This document shows positions 21,381-29,740 of a stretch of DNA of 64,000 nucleotides, one piece after another (within the stretch, counting starts at the first letter, position 1; every line of letters begins with the position of its first letter). The translations under genes and the position numbers were made by a program. The DNA is from Azospirillum brasilense (GTDB lineage Bacteria > Pseudomonadota > Alphaproteobacteria > Azospirillales > Azospirillaceae): positions 18,620-82,619 of the forward strand of contig NZ_QLKQ01000023.1 of assembly GCF_003349955.1 (NCBI RefSeq). Direction: 5' to 3'. The notes under the pieces were generated by a model, which searched no databases, was not told where the DNA came from, and saw only the letters and a program-made list of their open reading frames with translations.

Positions 21381-22765
21381 GGCGCTGGCGCGGGGTGCTG
21401 GTCGCGGCTCTGCTGCTGCCGTCCGCCCCGGCCCCAGCGGAGACGCCGCCGCCCCTCACCAACACCCGCTACGACGAGGACTACCGCTACCTCCTCGACC
21501 CCGCGGCGGGCAGCGGCGCCTTTTGGGAGCGCTTCAAGGCGATCCCGCTCACGCCCGGCGGCACGGTCTCCCTGTCCAGCGGACTGGAGGCGCGGCTGCG
21601 CGGCGAGGCGGTGCGCAACAGTGGCTGGGGGCAGGACGAGCCGAGGAACGACGCCTACGGCCTGTGGCGCCTGCTGCCCTACGCCGATCTGCGCGCCGGG
21701 TCGGCCCTGCGCGTCTTCGGGCAACTGATCATGGCCGGCTCGGCGGGGAAGCTCGGGCCGGAGGGGGCGCCGGACGTCGACCGCGCCGACCTGCTGCAGG
21801 GCTTCGCCGACCTCTCCGTCCCGCTGGGGGGCGCGCAGGGCACGCTGCGGGCGGGGCGGCAAATGCTCGCCTACGGGTCGGAGCGGTTGATCAGTTTGCG
21901 CTACGGCGCCAACGTGCCGCGCGCCTTCGACGCGGTGACCGGCATCTTGCGGTCCGGCCCCTGGCGGGTGGACGGCTTCCTCGGCCGCCCGGTCCGCGCG
22001 GCGCCGGACCTGTTCGATGACCGGCGCGACGGCGGGCGCTCCGCCTGGGGGCTGTACGCCACGCGCGGCGCGGGCGCGGGCTGGGGCACGGGGTTGGACG
22101 CCTACTATATCGGCTACGGCAACCGGGCGGCGTCCTTCGAGGGCGGGCAGGGGCGGGAGGAGCGGCACACACTGGGCACCCGCCTGTTCGGCAAGGCCGA
22201 CGGCTGGGACTGGAACTGGGAGGCGATGCTCCAGACCGGGCGCATTGACGGGGAAACCATTGCCGCCTGGTCGATCGCCAGCGACACCGGACACCGTTGG
22301 GAGAGTGTCCCGCTGCGCCCGCGGCTCGGGCTGAAGGCCAACATCGCCAGCGGCGACCGCGATCCCGGCGACGGGCGGCTGGGCACCTTCAATCCCCTCT
22401 TCCCTCGCGCGAAGTATTTCGGGGAGCTGACTCCGGTCGGGCCGCTGAACCTGATGAACCTGCATCCCTCCGTGGATGTGGCGCTGTCGGACGACTTCAG
22501 CCTGTCCGCCTCGGCCATCGCCTATTGGCGGATGAGCCTGGAGGACGGCGTCTACGACCTGTCGGGGAACCTTCTGCGCTCCGGCGCCGGGTCGCGGTCG
22601 CGCCACATCGGCACGCAGGGGGAGCTTGTTCTGTCCTACGCCGCCGGCCGCACGGTCGAGGGGTTGCTGTCCTACTCGCTGTTCCGGCCCGGCGCCTTCC
22701 TTCAGGACACCGGCCCCGCGAAGACGATCCACTTCGTCGGGATGGAGGCGGTGTTCAAATTCTGA
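21377..22765 (+). CDS. Alginate-export-type outer-membrane porin
   Basis: A 462-residue protein beginning with GTG 21377, which overlaps the MFS stop (GTGA). A signal peptide covers residues 1-21 (cleavage near APAE). The rest alternates short amphipathic strands and ends in Phe (AVFKF), the usual signal of an outer-membrane barrel. It matches the alginate export (AlgE-like) barrel family; many members export or admit small molecules rather than alginate. It completes an inner-membrane transporter plus outer-membrane channel arrangement. Confidence 0.85.
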   Translation: MRRWRGVLVAALLLPSAPAPAETPPPLTNTRYDEDYRYLLDPAAGSGAFWERFKAIPLTPGGTVSLSSGLEARLRGEAVRNSGWGQDEPRNDAYGLWRLLPYADLRAGSALRVFGQLIMAGSAGKLGPEGAPDVDRADLLQGFADLSVPLGGAQGTLRAGRQMLAYGSERLISLRYGANVPRAFDAVTGILRSGPWRVDGFLGRPVRAAPDLFDDRRDGGRSAWGLYATRGAGAGWGTGLDAYYIGYGNRAASFEGGQGREERHTLGTRLFGKADGWDWNWEAMLQTGRIDGETIAAWSIASDTGHRWESVPLRPRLGLKANIASGDRDPGDGRLGTFNPLFPRAKYFGELTPVGPLNLMNLHPSVDVALSDDFSLSASAIAYWRMSLEDGVYDLSGNLLRSGAGSRSRHIGTQGELVLSYAAGRTVEGLLSYSLFRPGAFLQDTGPAKTIHFVGMEAVFKF

Positions 22766-22951
22766 CCCTTCCGGGTGACGGCGGCCCTCCGCCGGACGGG
22801 TCGAGGGAGCGAACATACGGTAAGTTGCACCCGCCAGCGGGGCGGGGATGCGGAACATCCGCGCGACCGCGCCGTTCCAGCGCCCGAACCGGACCAAAGC
22901 GAACCGGCCATAGGCCCGGAAGCCGGTCCCAGAAGAGGTGGAGGCGATCCC

Positions 22952-23557
22952 ATGAAACACCAGACCCATGCCGTCCTGGCCGTGTTCCTGACCGGCGCGG
23001 TCCTTACCGGCTGCGCGCCGGCGTCCGAGACCGCGCCGCCGTCCGCCGTCCTGGCTCCGGCGAGCATCGAGCCCACGCCGCGGCTGTCCATGGTCGAGAA
23101 CGTCCGCTCAACCGCCAAGGTGCGCGGTGTCGACAAGGCGGCGCGGACGGTGATCCTGCAATTCCAGGACGGGCGGGAGGAGGCGGTGACCGCCGGCACC
23201 GCCGTGCGGAACTTCGACCGCATCAAGGTCGGCGACACCGTGCAGATCGAGTACGCCCGCCTGACCAACATCGTCACCCAGCCGCCGAACGGCGGGCCGG
23301 GCGCCACGCAACGCAGCAGCACGGACCGCGCGGCGGTCGGCGAGATGCCGCACGCGTCGGCGATCACCACCACCCGGGTGACCGAGGTCGTCGAGGCCAT
23401 CGACCTCAACCGGCGGACGGTCACGCTGCGCGGGCCGCAGGGGCGCGTGCGCACGGTTCCGGTGCCGCCGGATGTGCAGGGGCTGGAGACGGTGAAGCCC
23501 GGCGACGAGGTGGTGATCAGCCGGACGGAGGCCGCCACGGTCACCGTGATGCGATGA
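22952..23557 (+). CDS. Lipoprotein with two repeated beta domains
   Basis: A 201-residue lipoprotein: signal peptide with lipobox LTGC (Cys21). Residues 55-95 and 130-195 look like two copies of a small beta domain: both have V-(R/E)-x-(V/I)-D-(K/L)-x2-R-T-V, then a G-R segment, then a (R/V)-(I/V)-K-x-GD-x-V motif. That pattern suggests OB-like folds. The function is unknown. ATG 22952 is preceded by GAGGTGGAGG. Stop codon at 23557, just before the convergent tRNA pair. Confidence 0.82.
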   Translation: MKHQTHAVLAVFLTGAVLTGCAPASETAPPSAVLAPASIEPTPRLSMVENVRSTAKVRGVDKAARTVILQFQDGREEAVTAGTAVRNFDRIKVGDTVQIEYARLTNIVTQPPNGGPGATQRSSTDRAAVGEMPHASAITTTRVTEVVEAIDLNRRTVTLRGPQGRVRTVPVPPDVQGLETVKPGDEVVISRTEAATVTVMR

Positions 23558-23592
23558 GGGGGAGTTTGAGAAAGGCCACCGATGAGGGAAGG

Positions 23593-23669
<77 letters not shown>

Positions 23670-23673
23670 AATA

Positions 23674-23749
23674 TGGCTCCGGATGCTGGACTCGAACCAG
23701 CGACACGCGGATTAACAGTCCGCTGCTCTACCGACTGAGCTAATCCGGA
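23674..23749 (-). tRNA. tRNA-Asn (GTT)
   Basis: Seventy-six bases including CCA. Acceptor TCCGGAT/ATCCGGA, D-arm TAGCTCAGTCGGTAGAGC, anticodon loop CTGTTAA (GTT) and T-arm GGTTCGAGTCC are complete. It is the first tRNA of a two-tRNA transcript. Confidence 0.97.
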
Positions 23750-23760
23750 ACGGAGGCCGG

Positions 23761-23789
23761 CTTATAAGCCCCTTTCCGGGGGCTGGCAA
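23761..23789 (-). promoter_or_regulatory. Promoter of the tRNA-Asn/tRNA-Asp transcript
   Basis: On the minus strand TTGCCA (23789-23784) and TATAAG (23766-23761) are separated by 17 bases. Transcription would begin a few bases before tRNA-Asn. Both hexamers and the spacing fit a sigma-70 promoter. Confidence 0.65.
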
Positions 23790-23962
23790 GGGGAAAACGA
23801 ACGGGCGACGGGATTTTCCGTCCGGCAGCCGGGGCGGCGATGCGGGGCCGTGACAATGGGGCCGAAATGTGGCGAAGCCCTCGCGCGCCGGTTGACAGAG
23901 GGCGCGGCTTTCGCTTCCTTCCGGCCCCGGTTCCCGTCATCTGCCGCTGGTCCCCGTTCCCC

Positions 23963-24541
23963 ATGTCCAAGGTCGTTCCCTTCGCCCAGGCGCGCGAAGC
24001 CCTCCTCGCCCGCCTCACCGAACAGCTTCCCCCCTCCACCGAGTGGGCCGGGCGTCTGATGCTGATGCCGGACGGCAACCGGGTGGAGCCGATGCCCGCG
24101 ACCGACGCGGTCGAGGTGCTGCGCGCCTTCCGCGCCGGGCTGGGCGAGGCCATCGGCGCCGCCCCCTGCTCGGTCGGCGGCATGTGGGTGTCGCGGGAGG
24201 ACTGTCTGGACTGGGATGGGCTGCTGGCCCCGCTGGCGGTGGCTGCCGGCTATGTGGTGGCCGGGGCGACCGGGGGCGCCGGCCTGTCGGTGGAACTGTT
24301 CCGCTGCAAGGGCGCGCTGGCCGGCTGGGGCGTGCGCGGCCTGCGCGGGGAGCCGGCGGTGGCCCGGTCCGCCGGCTACGCCGTGGTGATGGTCAGCCGC
24401 CGCCCGGACGACCAGGAGATCGTCCTGGACCGCGTGATGGACACCTTCGGCTTCGTGATGCGCAGCCAGGGCGAGCCGGTGGTGGAGACGGGCGACCTGA
24501 ACGCCCGGCTGGCGCGCCGGGCCTGTCCGCTGCGGCGATAG
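23963..24541 (+). CDS. Conserved-looking hypothetical protein
   Basis: A 192-residue cytoplasmic protein that I do not recognise. ATG 23963 gives MSKVVPFAQAREALL; an earlier in-frame ATG at 23840 would lie close to the tRNA region and adds an Arg/Pro-rich stretch unlike protein. The middle part alternates hydrophobic strands and helices (APLAVAAGYVVAGATG, AGYAVVMVSRR), suggesting a compact alpha/beta domain. No catalytic motif is apparent. It converges with a 68-residue gene four bases away. Confidence 0.65.
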   Translation: MSKVVPFAQAREALLARLTEQLPPSTEWAGRLMLMPDGNRVEPMPATDAVEVLRAFRAGLGEAIGAAPCSVGGMWVSREDCLDWDGLLAPLAVAAGYVVAGATGGAGLSVELFRCKGALAGWGVRGLRGEPAVARSAGYAVVMVSRRPDDQEIVLDRVMDTFGFVMRSQGEPVVETGDLNARLARRACPLRR

Positions 24542-24545
24542 GCGG

Positions 24546-24752
24546 TCAGCGGTTCGGCGCGTCGGCCTGGACGATGCGGGTGACGGTCTGCAGACGCTGC
24601 ACGTCGCGCACTTCCAGAACGATGCCCAGGTTCAGCGCGGCGAGCGTGTCCACCAGGGATCGCATGCTGTCCCGCACCCGCTCCAACGCGTCGGGGCCAT
24701 GGTCCGATTCGCTGCCGAGGGAACTGACGAAGGCACTGATTTCCAACTGCAT
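24546..24752 (-). CDS. Small hypothetical protein
   Basis: Sixty-eight residues starting MQLEISAFVSSLG, with a likely amphipathic helical segment (ERVRDSMRSLVDTLAALN) and a hydrophobic strand. The ribosome site is weak (GGAG about 14 bases upstream). Sequence character and codon use look coding; function unknown. It lies between the hypothetical gene and the metallo-hydrolase. Confidence 0.5.
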   Translation of the reverse strand: MQLEISAFVSSLGSESDHGPDALERVRDSMRSLVDTLAALNLGIVLEVRDVQRLQTVTRIVQADAPNR

Positions 24753-24866
24753 TTACGCCCGGCTCCGCCTGTGTGATGGCTGTTGTCCCGCAAGGCGTTA
24801 CTCCGATCCGCGCGCTCGCGTCCATCGGGCTTGCGCCATAGGCCGCCGGGCGAAGCCCCCTGCCCA

Positions 24867-25865
24867 CTAGGCCGAAGGGCGGCGGAAGCGCATGGGTTCG
24901 CCGAAGCCGGGGATGGCGAAATGGCCGGGGTCGACCGCCTGCTCCGCCAGCGCGTGGTGCAGCGCCCGGATGGGAGCGTCGATGCCCTCGGCGGTCAGCT
25001 GGAAGGTGCCGAAATGCATGGCGACGCTGTGCCGCGCCCCCAGGTCGCGGTGCGCTCGCACGGCGTCGGCCGGGTTCATGTGCTGGGCGGCCATGAACCA
25101 GCGCGGTTCGTAGGCGCCGATCGGCAGCAGGGCGACGTCGATGGCGCCGAACCGCCGCCCGATCTCCCGGAAATGTGGGCAATAGCCGCTGTCGCCCGCG
25201 AAATAGACGGCGGCCTCCGGCGTTTCGACCACGAAGCCGCCCCACAGGGTCCGGCGCCGGTCGAAGGGCGTGCGGGCGGACCAGTGCTGCGCCGGGACGA
25301 AGGTGATCCGGGTGCCGTGCGGGCCGGGCAGGCTGTCCCACCAGTCCAGTTCATGCACCGCGTCGAAGCCGGCCCGGCGCATCATCGGCCCGTTGCCGAG
25401 CCCCGTCATCACCTGCGGAACGCCGCGCCGCCGCGCCAGATGGCGCAGCGTTGGGGCGTCGAGATGGTCGTAGTGGTTGTGGCTGAGCAGCACCGCGTCG
25501 ATGGCCGGCAGATCCTCCATGCGCACCGCGGGCGGGCGCACCCGCTTCGGCCCCAGCCGCCCGAAGGGGCCGGCGTGGTCGGAATAGACGGGGTCGGTCA
25601 GGAAGGCCGCTCCACCGATCTGGATGAGGAAGGTCGCCTGCCCGATGAAGGTGACCGCCACCTCGCCGCGCGCCGGGGTGACGGCACGGAAAGGGCGGGG
25701 CGGTTGCGGGTCCGGCGGCGTCCAGCGCGGGCCGCGCGCCTTGTAGAGCCGCCACAGCTCGCGCGGGCTTTTGTCCGTGTCGGCGTGGGGGTTGAAGAAA
25801 CGGCGCCCGTCCCAGTGGTCGGACGGGACGGCGGGAAAGCGGGGCTGGCTGTCGTCGCGCGGCAT
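24867..25865 (-). CDS. Metallo-beta-lactamase-fold hydrolase (NAPE-PLD/UlaG-like)
   Basis: A 332-residue MBL-fold enzyme. The metal motif HNHYDHLD is at residues 129-136, with further ligands in AGDSGYCP near 220 and HFGTF near 285. The N-terminal segment with RFFNPH and TFLIQIGG, and TDPVYSDHAGP, are typical of the NAPE-PLD-like/UlaG group, which hydrolyses phosphodiester or lactone substrates. The real substrate is unknown. Monocistronic as far as can be seen. Confidence 0.88.
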   Translation of the reverse strand: MPRDDSQPRFPAVPSDHWDGRRFFNPHADTDKSPRELWRLYKARGPRWTPPDPQPPRPFRAVTPARGEVAVTFIGQATFLIQIGGAAFLTDPVYSDHAGPFGRLGPKRVRPPAVRMEDLPAIDAVLLSHNHYDHLDAPTLRHLARRRGVPQVMTGLGNGPMMRRAGFDAVHELDWWDSLPGPHGTRITFVPAQHWSARTPFDRRRTLWGGFVVETPEAAVYFAGDSGYCPHFREIGRRFGAIDVALLPIGAYEPRWFMAAQHMNPADAVRAHRDLGARHSVAMHFGTFQLTAEGIDAPIRALHHALAEQAVDPGHFAIPGFGEPMRFRRPSA

Positions 25866-26041
25866 GACACCAGAAGTGGGGTGGTGCGGCGGCCTTGGCT
25901 AGGCCGCCGCCTGCCGCGATGCGGCAAGAATTTCGGGTCCGCGCAGCAAACAGTTTCCAGGGCGGAATGTCTGATGATTAAAGCATTGAAAGCGTTGCAT
26001 TTTTTGGGGTCTGCCCTGCAAGAAGCGCGCGTGTGGTATTA

Positions 26042-26057
26042 GGTATACCAGGGCATA
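26042..26057. promoter_or_regulatory. GGTATACCAGGGCATA site, second copy of the 16104 operator
   Basis: Matches 13 of 16 bases of GATATACCAAGGTATA at 16102-16117 and contains the perfect palindrome GGTATACC. It lies about 55 bases upstream of the 45-residue ORF. This suggests a shared regulator; the identity is inferred. Confidence 0.35.
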
Positions 26058-26111
26058 TTGATCTCAACGAACAACACCCCCGATAACGCCTCCCAACGAT
26101 TGGAGACCATC

Positions 26112-26249
26112 ATGAACAGCTCGACCTACAGCCACATCGGCAACGACCGCGCCCAGTCCTCCGCCCTCCAGGCCGTCCGCGAGTTCCTCGCCGCCTGGCT
26201 GCGCGCGACCCCGGCCTACATCGTGTATCGTGCCCTCAACGAGCGCTGA
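26112..26249 (+). CDS. Small 45-residue protein of unknown function
   Basis: ATG 26112 is preceded by GGAGA at a good distance. The product begins MNSSTYSHIGNDRAQSS and continues with a predicted helix (ALQAVREFLAAWLRA). It has its own upstream site at 26042 and a strong hairpin terminator right after the stop, so it looks like a real short transcription unit. An 18-residue longer version from 26058 is possible. No family recognised. Confidence 0.6.
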   Translation: MNSSTYSHIGNDRAQSSALQAVREFLAAWLRATPAYIVYRALNER

Positions 26250-26256
26250 TTGTGAA

Positions 26257-26286
26257 ACGGGGGGCGGCCCAGCGGTCGCCCCCCGT
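26257..26286 (+). terminator. Hairpin terminator after the 45-residue gene
   Basis: A perfect 10-base inverted repeat ACGGGGGGCG (26257-26266 with 26277-26286) and a 10-base loop, followed by GTTGTATT. The T-tract is weak, so termination efficiency is uncertain. It could also act for the convergent GST gene. Confidence 0.6.
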
Positions 26287-26313
26287 GTTGTATTGAAACC
26301 GTTGCATCCCGGT

Positions 26314-26955
26314 TCAGGATGCCGGCGTGAAGTTCCGACTCCAGACCGCTTCCAGGGTCGGCAGGGTCAGCGCCCGCTCCGCCACGGCCGACAACTTCGG
26401 GCAATGCTCCGCGAACCAAGCGCGGCGGGGCCGCCAGTGCACCATCGCCCCGACGTAAATGTCGAGCGCGCTGAAGCGCTCCCCCAGCACCCACGGGCCA
26501 TCACCCAGCTGAGATTCCAGCCAGAGCCACAGCGTCTTGCGGTGTTCCACCATCGCCGCGCCGAGCGTCTCCGGAGCCTCCGTCACCCAGCGCTTCGGAT
26601 AGTCGCCGTAGGTGAAGGTCGGGTAGATGTTGGCCACCAGCCAGACCAGCAGCCGCAGGAAGGCCGCGCGCTCCGGCGAGTCCGGCAGCGGGGCCAGTCC
26701 GGCGTCCGGGTGCCGTTCGGCCAGCAGCAGCGCGATGGCCGCGCTTTCCGTCATCACCGTCCCATCCGGCAGGACAAGCGTTGGAATCTGCCCCAGCGGG
26801 TTCAGCGCCAGCAGCCGCTGCCGCGCCGCGCCCGGCGCGTCGAAACCCGCGACGTCCTCGAAGACGAAGGGGACGCCGCACTGGACCAGCATCGCTTCCG
26901 TCAGGACGGACCCCCAGCCGGGGGCCCCATAAAGCCTGTAACCCGCTCCGCTCAT
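26314..26955 (-). CDS. Glutathione S-transferase family protein
   Basis: A 213-residue GST: thioredoxin-like N-terminal domain at about 5-80, with the cis-Pro loop NPLGQIPTL and the glutathione-contact ESAAI. The all-helical C-terminal domain runs from about 95 to 205, with SALDIYVGAMV corresponding to the N-capping box. The ATG overlaps the stop of the LysR gene by four bases (ATGA), so the two are co-translated. Substrate unknown. Confidence 0.9.
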   Translation of the reverse strand: MSGAGYRLYGAPGWGSVLTEAMLVQCGVPFVFEDVAGFDAPGAARQRLLALNPLGQIPTLVLPDGTVMTESAAIALLLAERHPDAGLAPLPDSPERAAFLRLLVWLVANIYPTFTYGDYPKRWVTEAPETLGAAMVEHRKTLWLWLESQLGDGPWVLGERFSALDIYVGAMVHWRPRRAWFAEHCPKLSAVAERALTLPTLEAVWSRNFTPAS

Positions 26956-27890
26956 TCCCGATCCCTCCCGTCCTGGGGTGCCTGTTCCGCCGCCAAAGCC
27001 CAGAAGGCTTCCGCCGCCGGGCTCTGGCGGGCGCGCGGGCGGTAGAGCCGCACCTCGACCGCGATTTCCCAACCCGCCCCGCCGGCCCGCACCAGCCGTC
27101 CCTGCGCCAGATCCTCGCCGATCAGGCTGTCCGGCAGCCACGCCACGCCGCGGCCGTCGCGGGCCAGCGTGCGCAGCACCGCGGCGAGGTGCGAGGTGAA
27201 GACGGTATCGAGCGCCAGCGGCGCCGGAAAGCCGCCGCGCGCCGCCGTGACGATGCGTCCCATGCCCGATTCCGGGCTGTAGGCGAGATGGGGCAGGGCG
27301 ACCCCGCCGCTGGACACAGCCCCACCCGACAATGGGTACCGGGGGGCACCGGACCCGTCGGGCGCACAGACCGGCACCAAGCGATCGCTCCCCACCGCGG
27401 TCGAGCGGAAGGCCCCGGCCTCCAGCCGGGAGGGGGCCGCCGCATGGGCGTGGCAGAGCAGGAACTGCGCCTGCCCCTGAGTCATCACCTGCTCGCAGGC
27501 CTGCATGCTGTCGGACAGCAGATGGATGGCGCCCAGCCGCGCCTGTCCCTCCAGCCGGCTCAGCCAAGTCGGGAAGAAGGTCAGCGACAGCGCGTGCGTC
27601 GCCGCGAAGCGCAGCGTCGTGGCCGCCGCGCCCCCGGCCAGCCGTGCCTCCTCCCGCCCCTGCAGAAGGCGGCGCACCGTCTCGTCGGCGAAGGGACGGA
27701 AGCGGCGTCCGGCCTCGGTCAGCCCGACCGGCTGGGTGCTGCGGTCGAACAGCGGCGTGCCGGTCCAGTCCTCCAGCGCGCGGATGCGGCGGCTGAAGGC
27801 CGGCTGGGTCAGGTTGCGTCCCTCCGCCGCGCGGGAGAAGTTGCCGCACTCCGCCAGGGCGAGGAAATCCTCGAGCCAGTTCAGTTCCAT
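26952..27890 (-). CDS. LysR-type transcriptional regulator
   Basis: A 312-residue LTTR. The winged helix-turn-helix (about residues 1-60: LEDFLALAECGNFSRAAE, then LTQPAFSRRIRALE) is followed by the periplasmic-binding-protein-like effector domain. It is divergent from the tartrate dehydratase gene (123 bases between starts) and coupled to the downstream GST, so it probably regulates both. Effector may be tartrate or a related acid, by context only. Confidence 0.9.
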   Translation of the reverse strand: MELNWLEDFLALAECGNFSRAAEGRNLTQPAFSRRIRALEDWTGTPLFDRSTQPVGLTEAGRRFRPFADETVRRLLQGREEARLAGGAAATTLRFAATHALSLTFFPTWLSRLEGQARLGAIHLLSDSMQACEQVMTQGQAQFLLCHAHAAAPSRLEAGAFRSTAVGSDRLVPVCAPDGSGAPRYPLSGGAVSSGGVALPHLAYSPESGMGRIVTAARGGFPAPLALDTVFTSHLAAVLRTLARDGRGVAWLPDSLIGEDLAQGRLVRAGGAGWEIAVEVRLYRPRARQSPAAEAFWALAAEQAPQDGRDRE

Positions 27891-28013
27891 CGGTGACTCT
27901 TCAGCCCATGCCGGATGCGCATCACGCGATTTGAAACTGGCATTGGCCCGGCGGTCCCGTCCATCCCTATCCTGCGGCCCAGGGCATCGGAAAAGCCAAA
28001 GGGAAGCAGCGCC

Positions 28014-29189
28014 ATGCGCATCGTCGAGATCCGGGAAAAGACCGTCGGCATCAAGTCCGACATCGCCAACGCCTACATCGATTTCAGCCAGATGACCTGT
28101 TCCACCGTGGCGGTCATCACCGACGTGGTGCGCGACGGCAAGCCGGTGATCGGCTACGGCTTCAACTCTAACGGACGCTACGGCGCCGGCGGCCTGATGC
28201 GGGAACGCTTCATCCCCCGCCTGACCTCGGCCGCCCCCGACAGCCTGATCGACGAGGCGAACGGCAACCTCGACCCGTTCAAGATCTGGGCGCGGCTGAT
28301 GACCAACGAGAAGCCGGGCGGCCATGGCGAACGCTCGGTCGCGGTGGGCACCATCGACATGGCGGTGTGGGACGCCGTGGCGAAGATCGCCGGCAAGCCG
28401 CTCTACCGCCTGCTCGCCGACCGCTACCGCGGCGGCGTGGCGGACGAGTCGGTCTGGGTCTACGCCGCGGGCGGCTACTACTATCCCGGCAAGGGGGTGG
28501 AGGCGCTCCAGGACGAGATGCGCAGCTACCGCGACCGCGGCTACAAGGTCGTGAAGATGAAGATCGGCGCCACCTCGCTGGAGGACGACCTGCGCCGCAT
28601 CGAGGCGGTGCTGGAGGTGGTCGGCGACGGCCGGAACCTCTGCGTCGACGCCAACGGCCGCTTCGACCTGAAGACCGCCATCGCCTACGCCGAGGCGCTG
28701 AAGCCCTACGACCTCTTCTGGTACGAGGAGGCCGGCGACCCGCTCGACTACGCGCTCCAGGCCGAGCTGGCGAACCATTACGACCGCCCCATGGCGACCG
28801 GCGAGAACCTGTTCAGCCACCAGGACGCCCGCAACCTGATCCGCCACGGCGGCATGCGGCCGGACCGCGACTGGCTGCAGTTCGACTGCGCGCTCAGCTA
28901 CGGCCTCGTCGAGTACATGCGCACGCTGGACATGCTGGCGGAGAACGGCTGGTCGAGCCGCCGCGTCGTGCCGCACGGCGGCCACCAGATGTCGCTGAAC
29001 ATCGCCGCCGGCCTGCATCTGGGCGGCAACGAGTCCTACCCGGACGTGTTCAAGCCCTTCTGCGGCTTCGCCGACAGCATCGCGGTCGAGGACGGGCGGG
29101 TCCGCCTGCCGGACCAGCCGGGCATCGGCTTCGAGGACAAGGCGGAGCTGTTCCGCACCATGCGCGAGGCGCTGGAGACCGCGAACTGA
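28014..29189 (+). CDS. tarD: D(-)-tartrate dehydratase (enolase superfamily)
   Basis: A 391-residue enolase-superfamily enzyme, predicted to convert D-tartrate to oxaloacetate. Large stretches agree with the characterised Bradyrhizobium TarD as I recall it, for example NEKPGGHGERSVAVGTIDMA and ATGENLFSHQDARNL. Metal ligands are Asp212, Glu238 or 239, and Glu264. The acid/base pair is Lys183 (KMKIG) and His321 (VPHGGHQ), matching the positions reported for TarD. ATG 28014 gives the family N-terminus; the longer frame from 27915 is not needed. The divergent LysR is the likely regulator. Confidence 0.9.
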   Translation: MRIVEIREKTVGIKSDIANAYIDFSQMTCSTVAVITDVVRDGKPVIGYGFNSNGRYGAGGLMRERFIPRLTSAAPDSLIDEANGNLDPFKIWARLMTNEKPGGHGERSVAVGTIDMAVWDAVAKIAGKPLYRLLADRYRGGVADESVWVYAAGGYYYPGKGVEALQDEMRSYRDRGYKVVKMKIGATSLEDDLRRIEAVLEVVGDGRNLCVDANGRFDLKTAIAYAEALKPYDLFWYEEAGDPLDYALQAELANHYDRPMATGENLFSHQDARNLIRHGGMRPDRDWLQFDCALSYGLVEYMRTLDMLAENGWSSRRVVPHGGHQMSLNIAAGLHLGGNESYPDVFKPFCGFADSIAVEDGRVRLPDQPGIGFEDKAELFRTMREALETAN

Positions 29190-29286
29190 GGCGGTCGCCG
29201 TTGCGCGCCGCACCCTGTACGGGCGGTATAAGGCGTTGACTCGCGCCGGATCGTCCTCACATGCTGTTGCGGTGTTCAACAGTTTT

Positions 29287-29301
29287 GAAAGGAGGTGATC
29301 C
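29287..29301 (+). promoter_or_regulatory. Exceptionally long Shine-Dalgarno sequence
   Basis: GAAAGGAGGTGATCC is complementary over all 15 bases to the usual 3' end of alphaproteobacterial 16S rRNA (GGATCACCTCCTTTC). GGAGG lies 7 bases before ATG 29303. Most genes here match only four to six bases. Confidence 0.8.
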
Positions 29302-29302
29302 A

Positions 29303-29476
29303 ATGTCTCATGGAGCCAAGCCGGTAGCCGTTCTGTTCGGTCTCGCCGCCCTCCTGACGGCGGGGGTCGCCAGCGCGGATTGCTCCTCCAGCCACAGCGC
29401 CAGCGCCGGCACGCAAAAGCCGGCCAGCGACACGGTCGCCACCGGCGACCGGGCTTCGGGCAGCACCCGCGGCTGA
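29303..29476 (+). CDS. Small secreted Ser/Thr-rich protein
   Basis: Fifty-seven residues: signal peptide (KPVAVLFGLAALLTAGVASA) and a mature part of about 33 residues beginning DCSSSHSASAG, rich in Ser, Thr, Ala and Gly, with a single Cys. The extended Shine-Dalgarno and the strong terminator directly downstream mark it as an independent, probably highly translated gene. No family recognised; ATG 29303 is fixed by the ribosome site. Confidence 0.75.
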   Translation: MSHGAKPVAVLFGLAALLTAGVASADCSSSHSASAGTQKPASDTVATGDRASGSTRG

Positions 29477-29509
29477 TACCAGCAACGCAACACCGGCAGC
29501 ACCATGCCG

Positions 29510-29550
29510 AACGGGCCGTTTCCCACCTGGGAAGCGGCCCGTTTCTTTTT
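29510..29550 (+). terminator. Strong Rho-independent terminator
   Basis: A 15-base stem (AACGGGCCG-TTTCCC with GGGAAG-CGGCCCGTT, one T-G pair) with a 4-base loop, followed by TTTCTTTTT. It lies 34 bases after the small secreted protein gene. Confidence 0.9.
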
Positions 29551-29672
29551 GGCGCCCGGCGAACCGGCCGAAGGTTCTCGTTCCAGTTTGTCCGGATAAT
29601 CCTGTCACCATGCTGTGCCCTTCTGGTCCATGAAAGATTCGTCTACGAATAATGCGGTCTCGGAAGCTGTGA

Positions 29673-29740
29673 GGTACTGCGGTCTCCACGGGCGTTCGGC
29701 CCCACGAAACCTCAACGACGCGGAGACCTCATGCAGTACC
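29673..29740 (+). promoter_or_regulatory. Interrupted inverted repeat covering ribosome site and start codon
   Basis: GGTACTGC (29673-29680) pairs with 29733-29740 and GGTCTCC (29681-29687) pairs with 29722-29728. This leaves a 4-base bulge TCAT that includes the first two bases of the ATG at 29731. The GGAG ribosome site is inside the stem. The loop is 34 bases. In RNA this would block initiation; as DNA it could be an operator. Confidence 0.55.

Noticed and set aside
29287..29302. Match to the 3' end of 16S rRNA on the minus strand
   Set aside because: The match stops at the anti-Shine-Dalgarno part; the preceding 16S sequence is absent, so it is a ribosome site and not an rRNA fragment.
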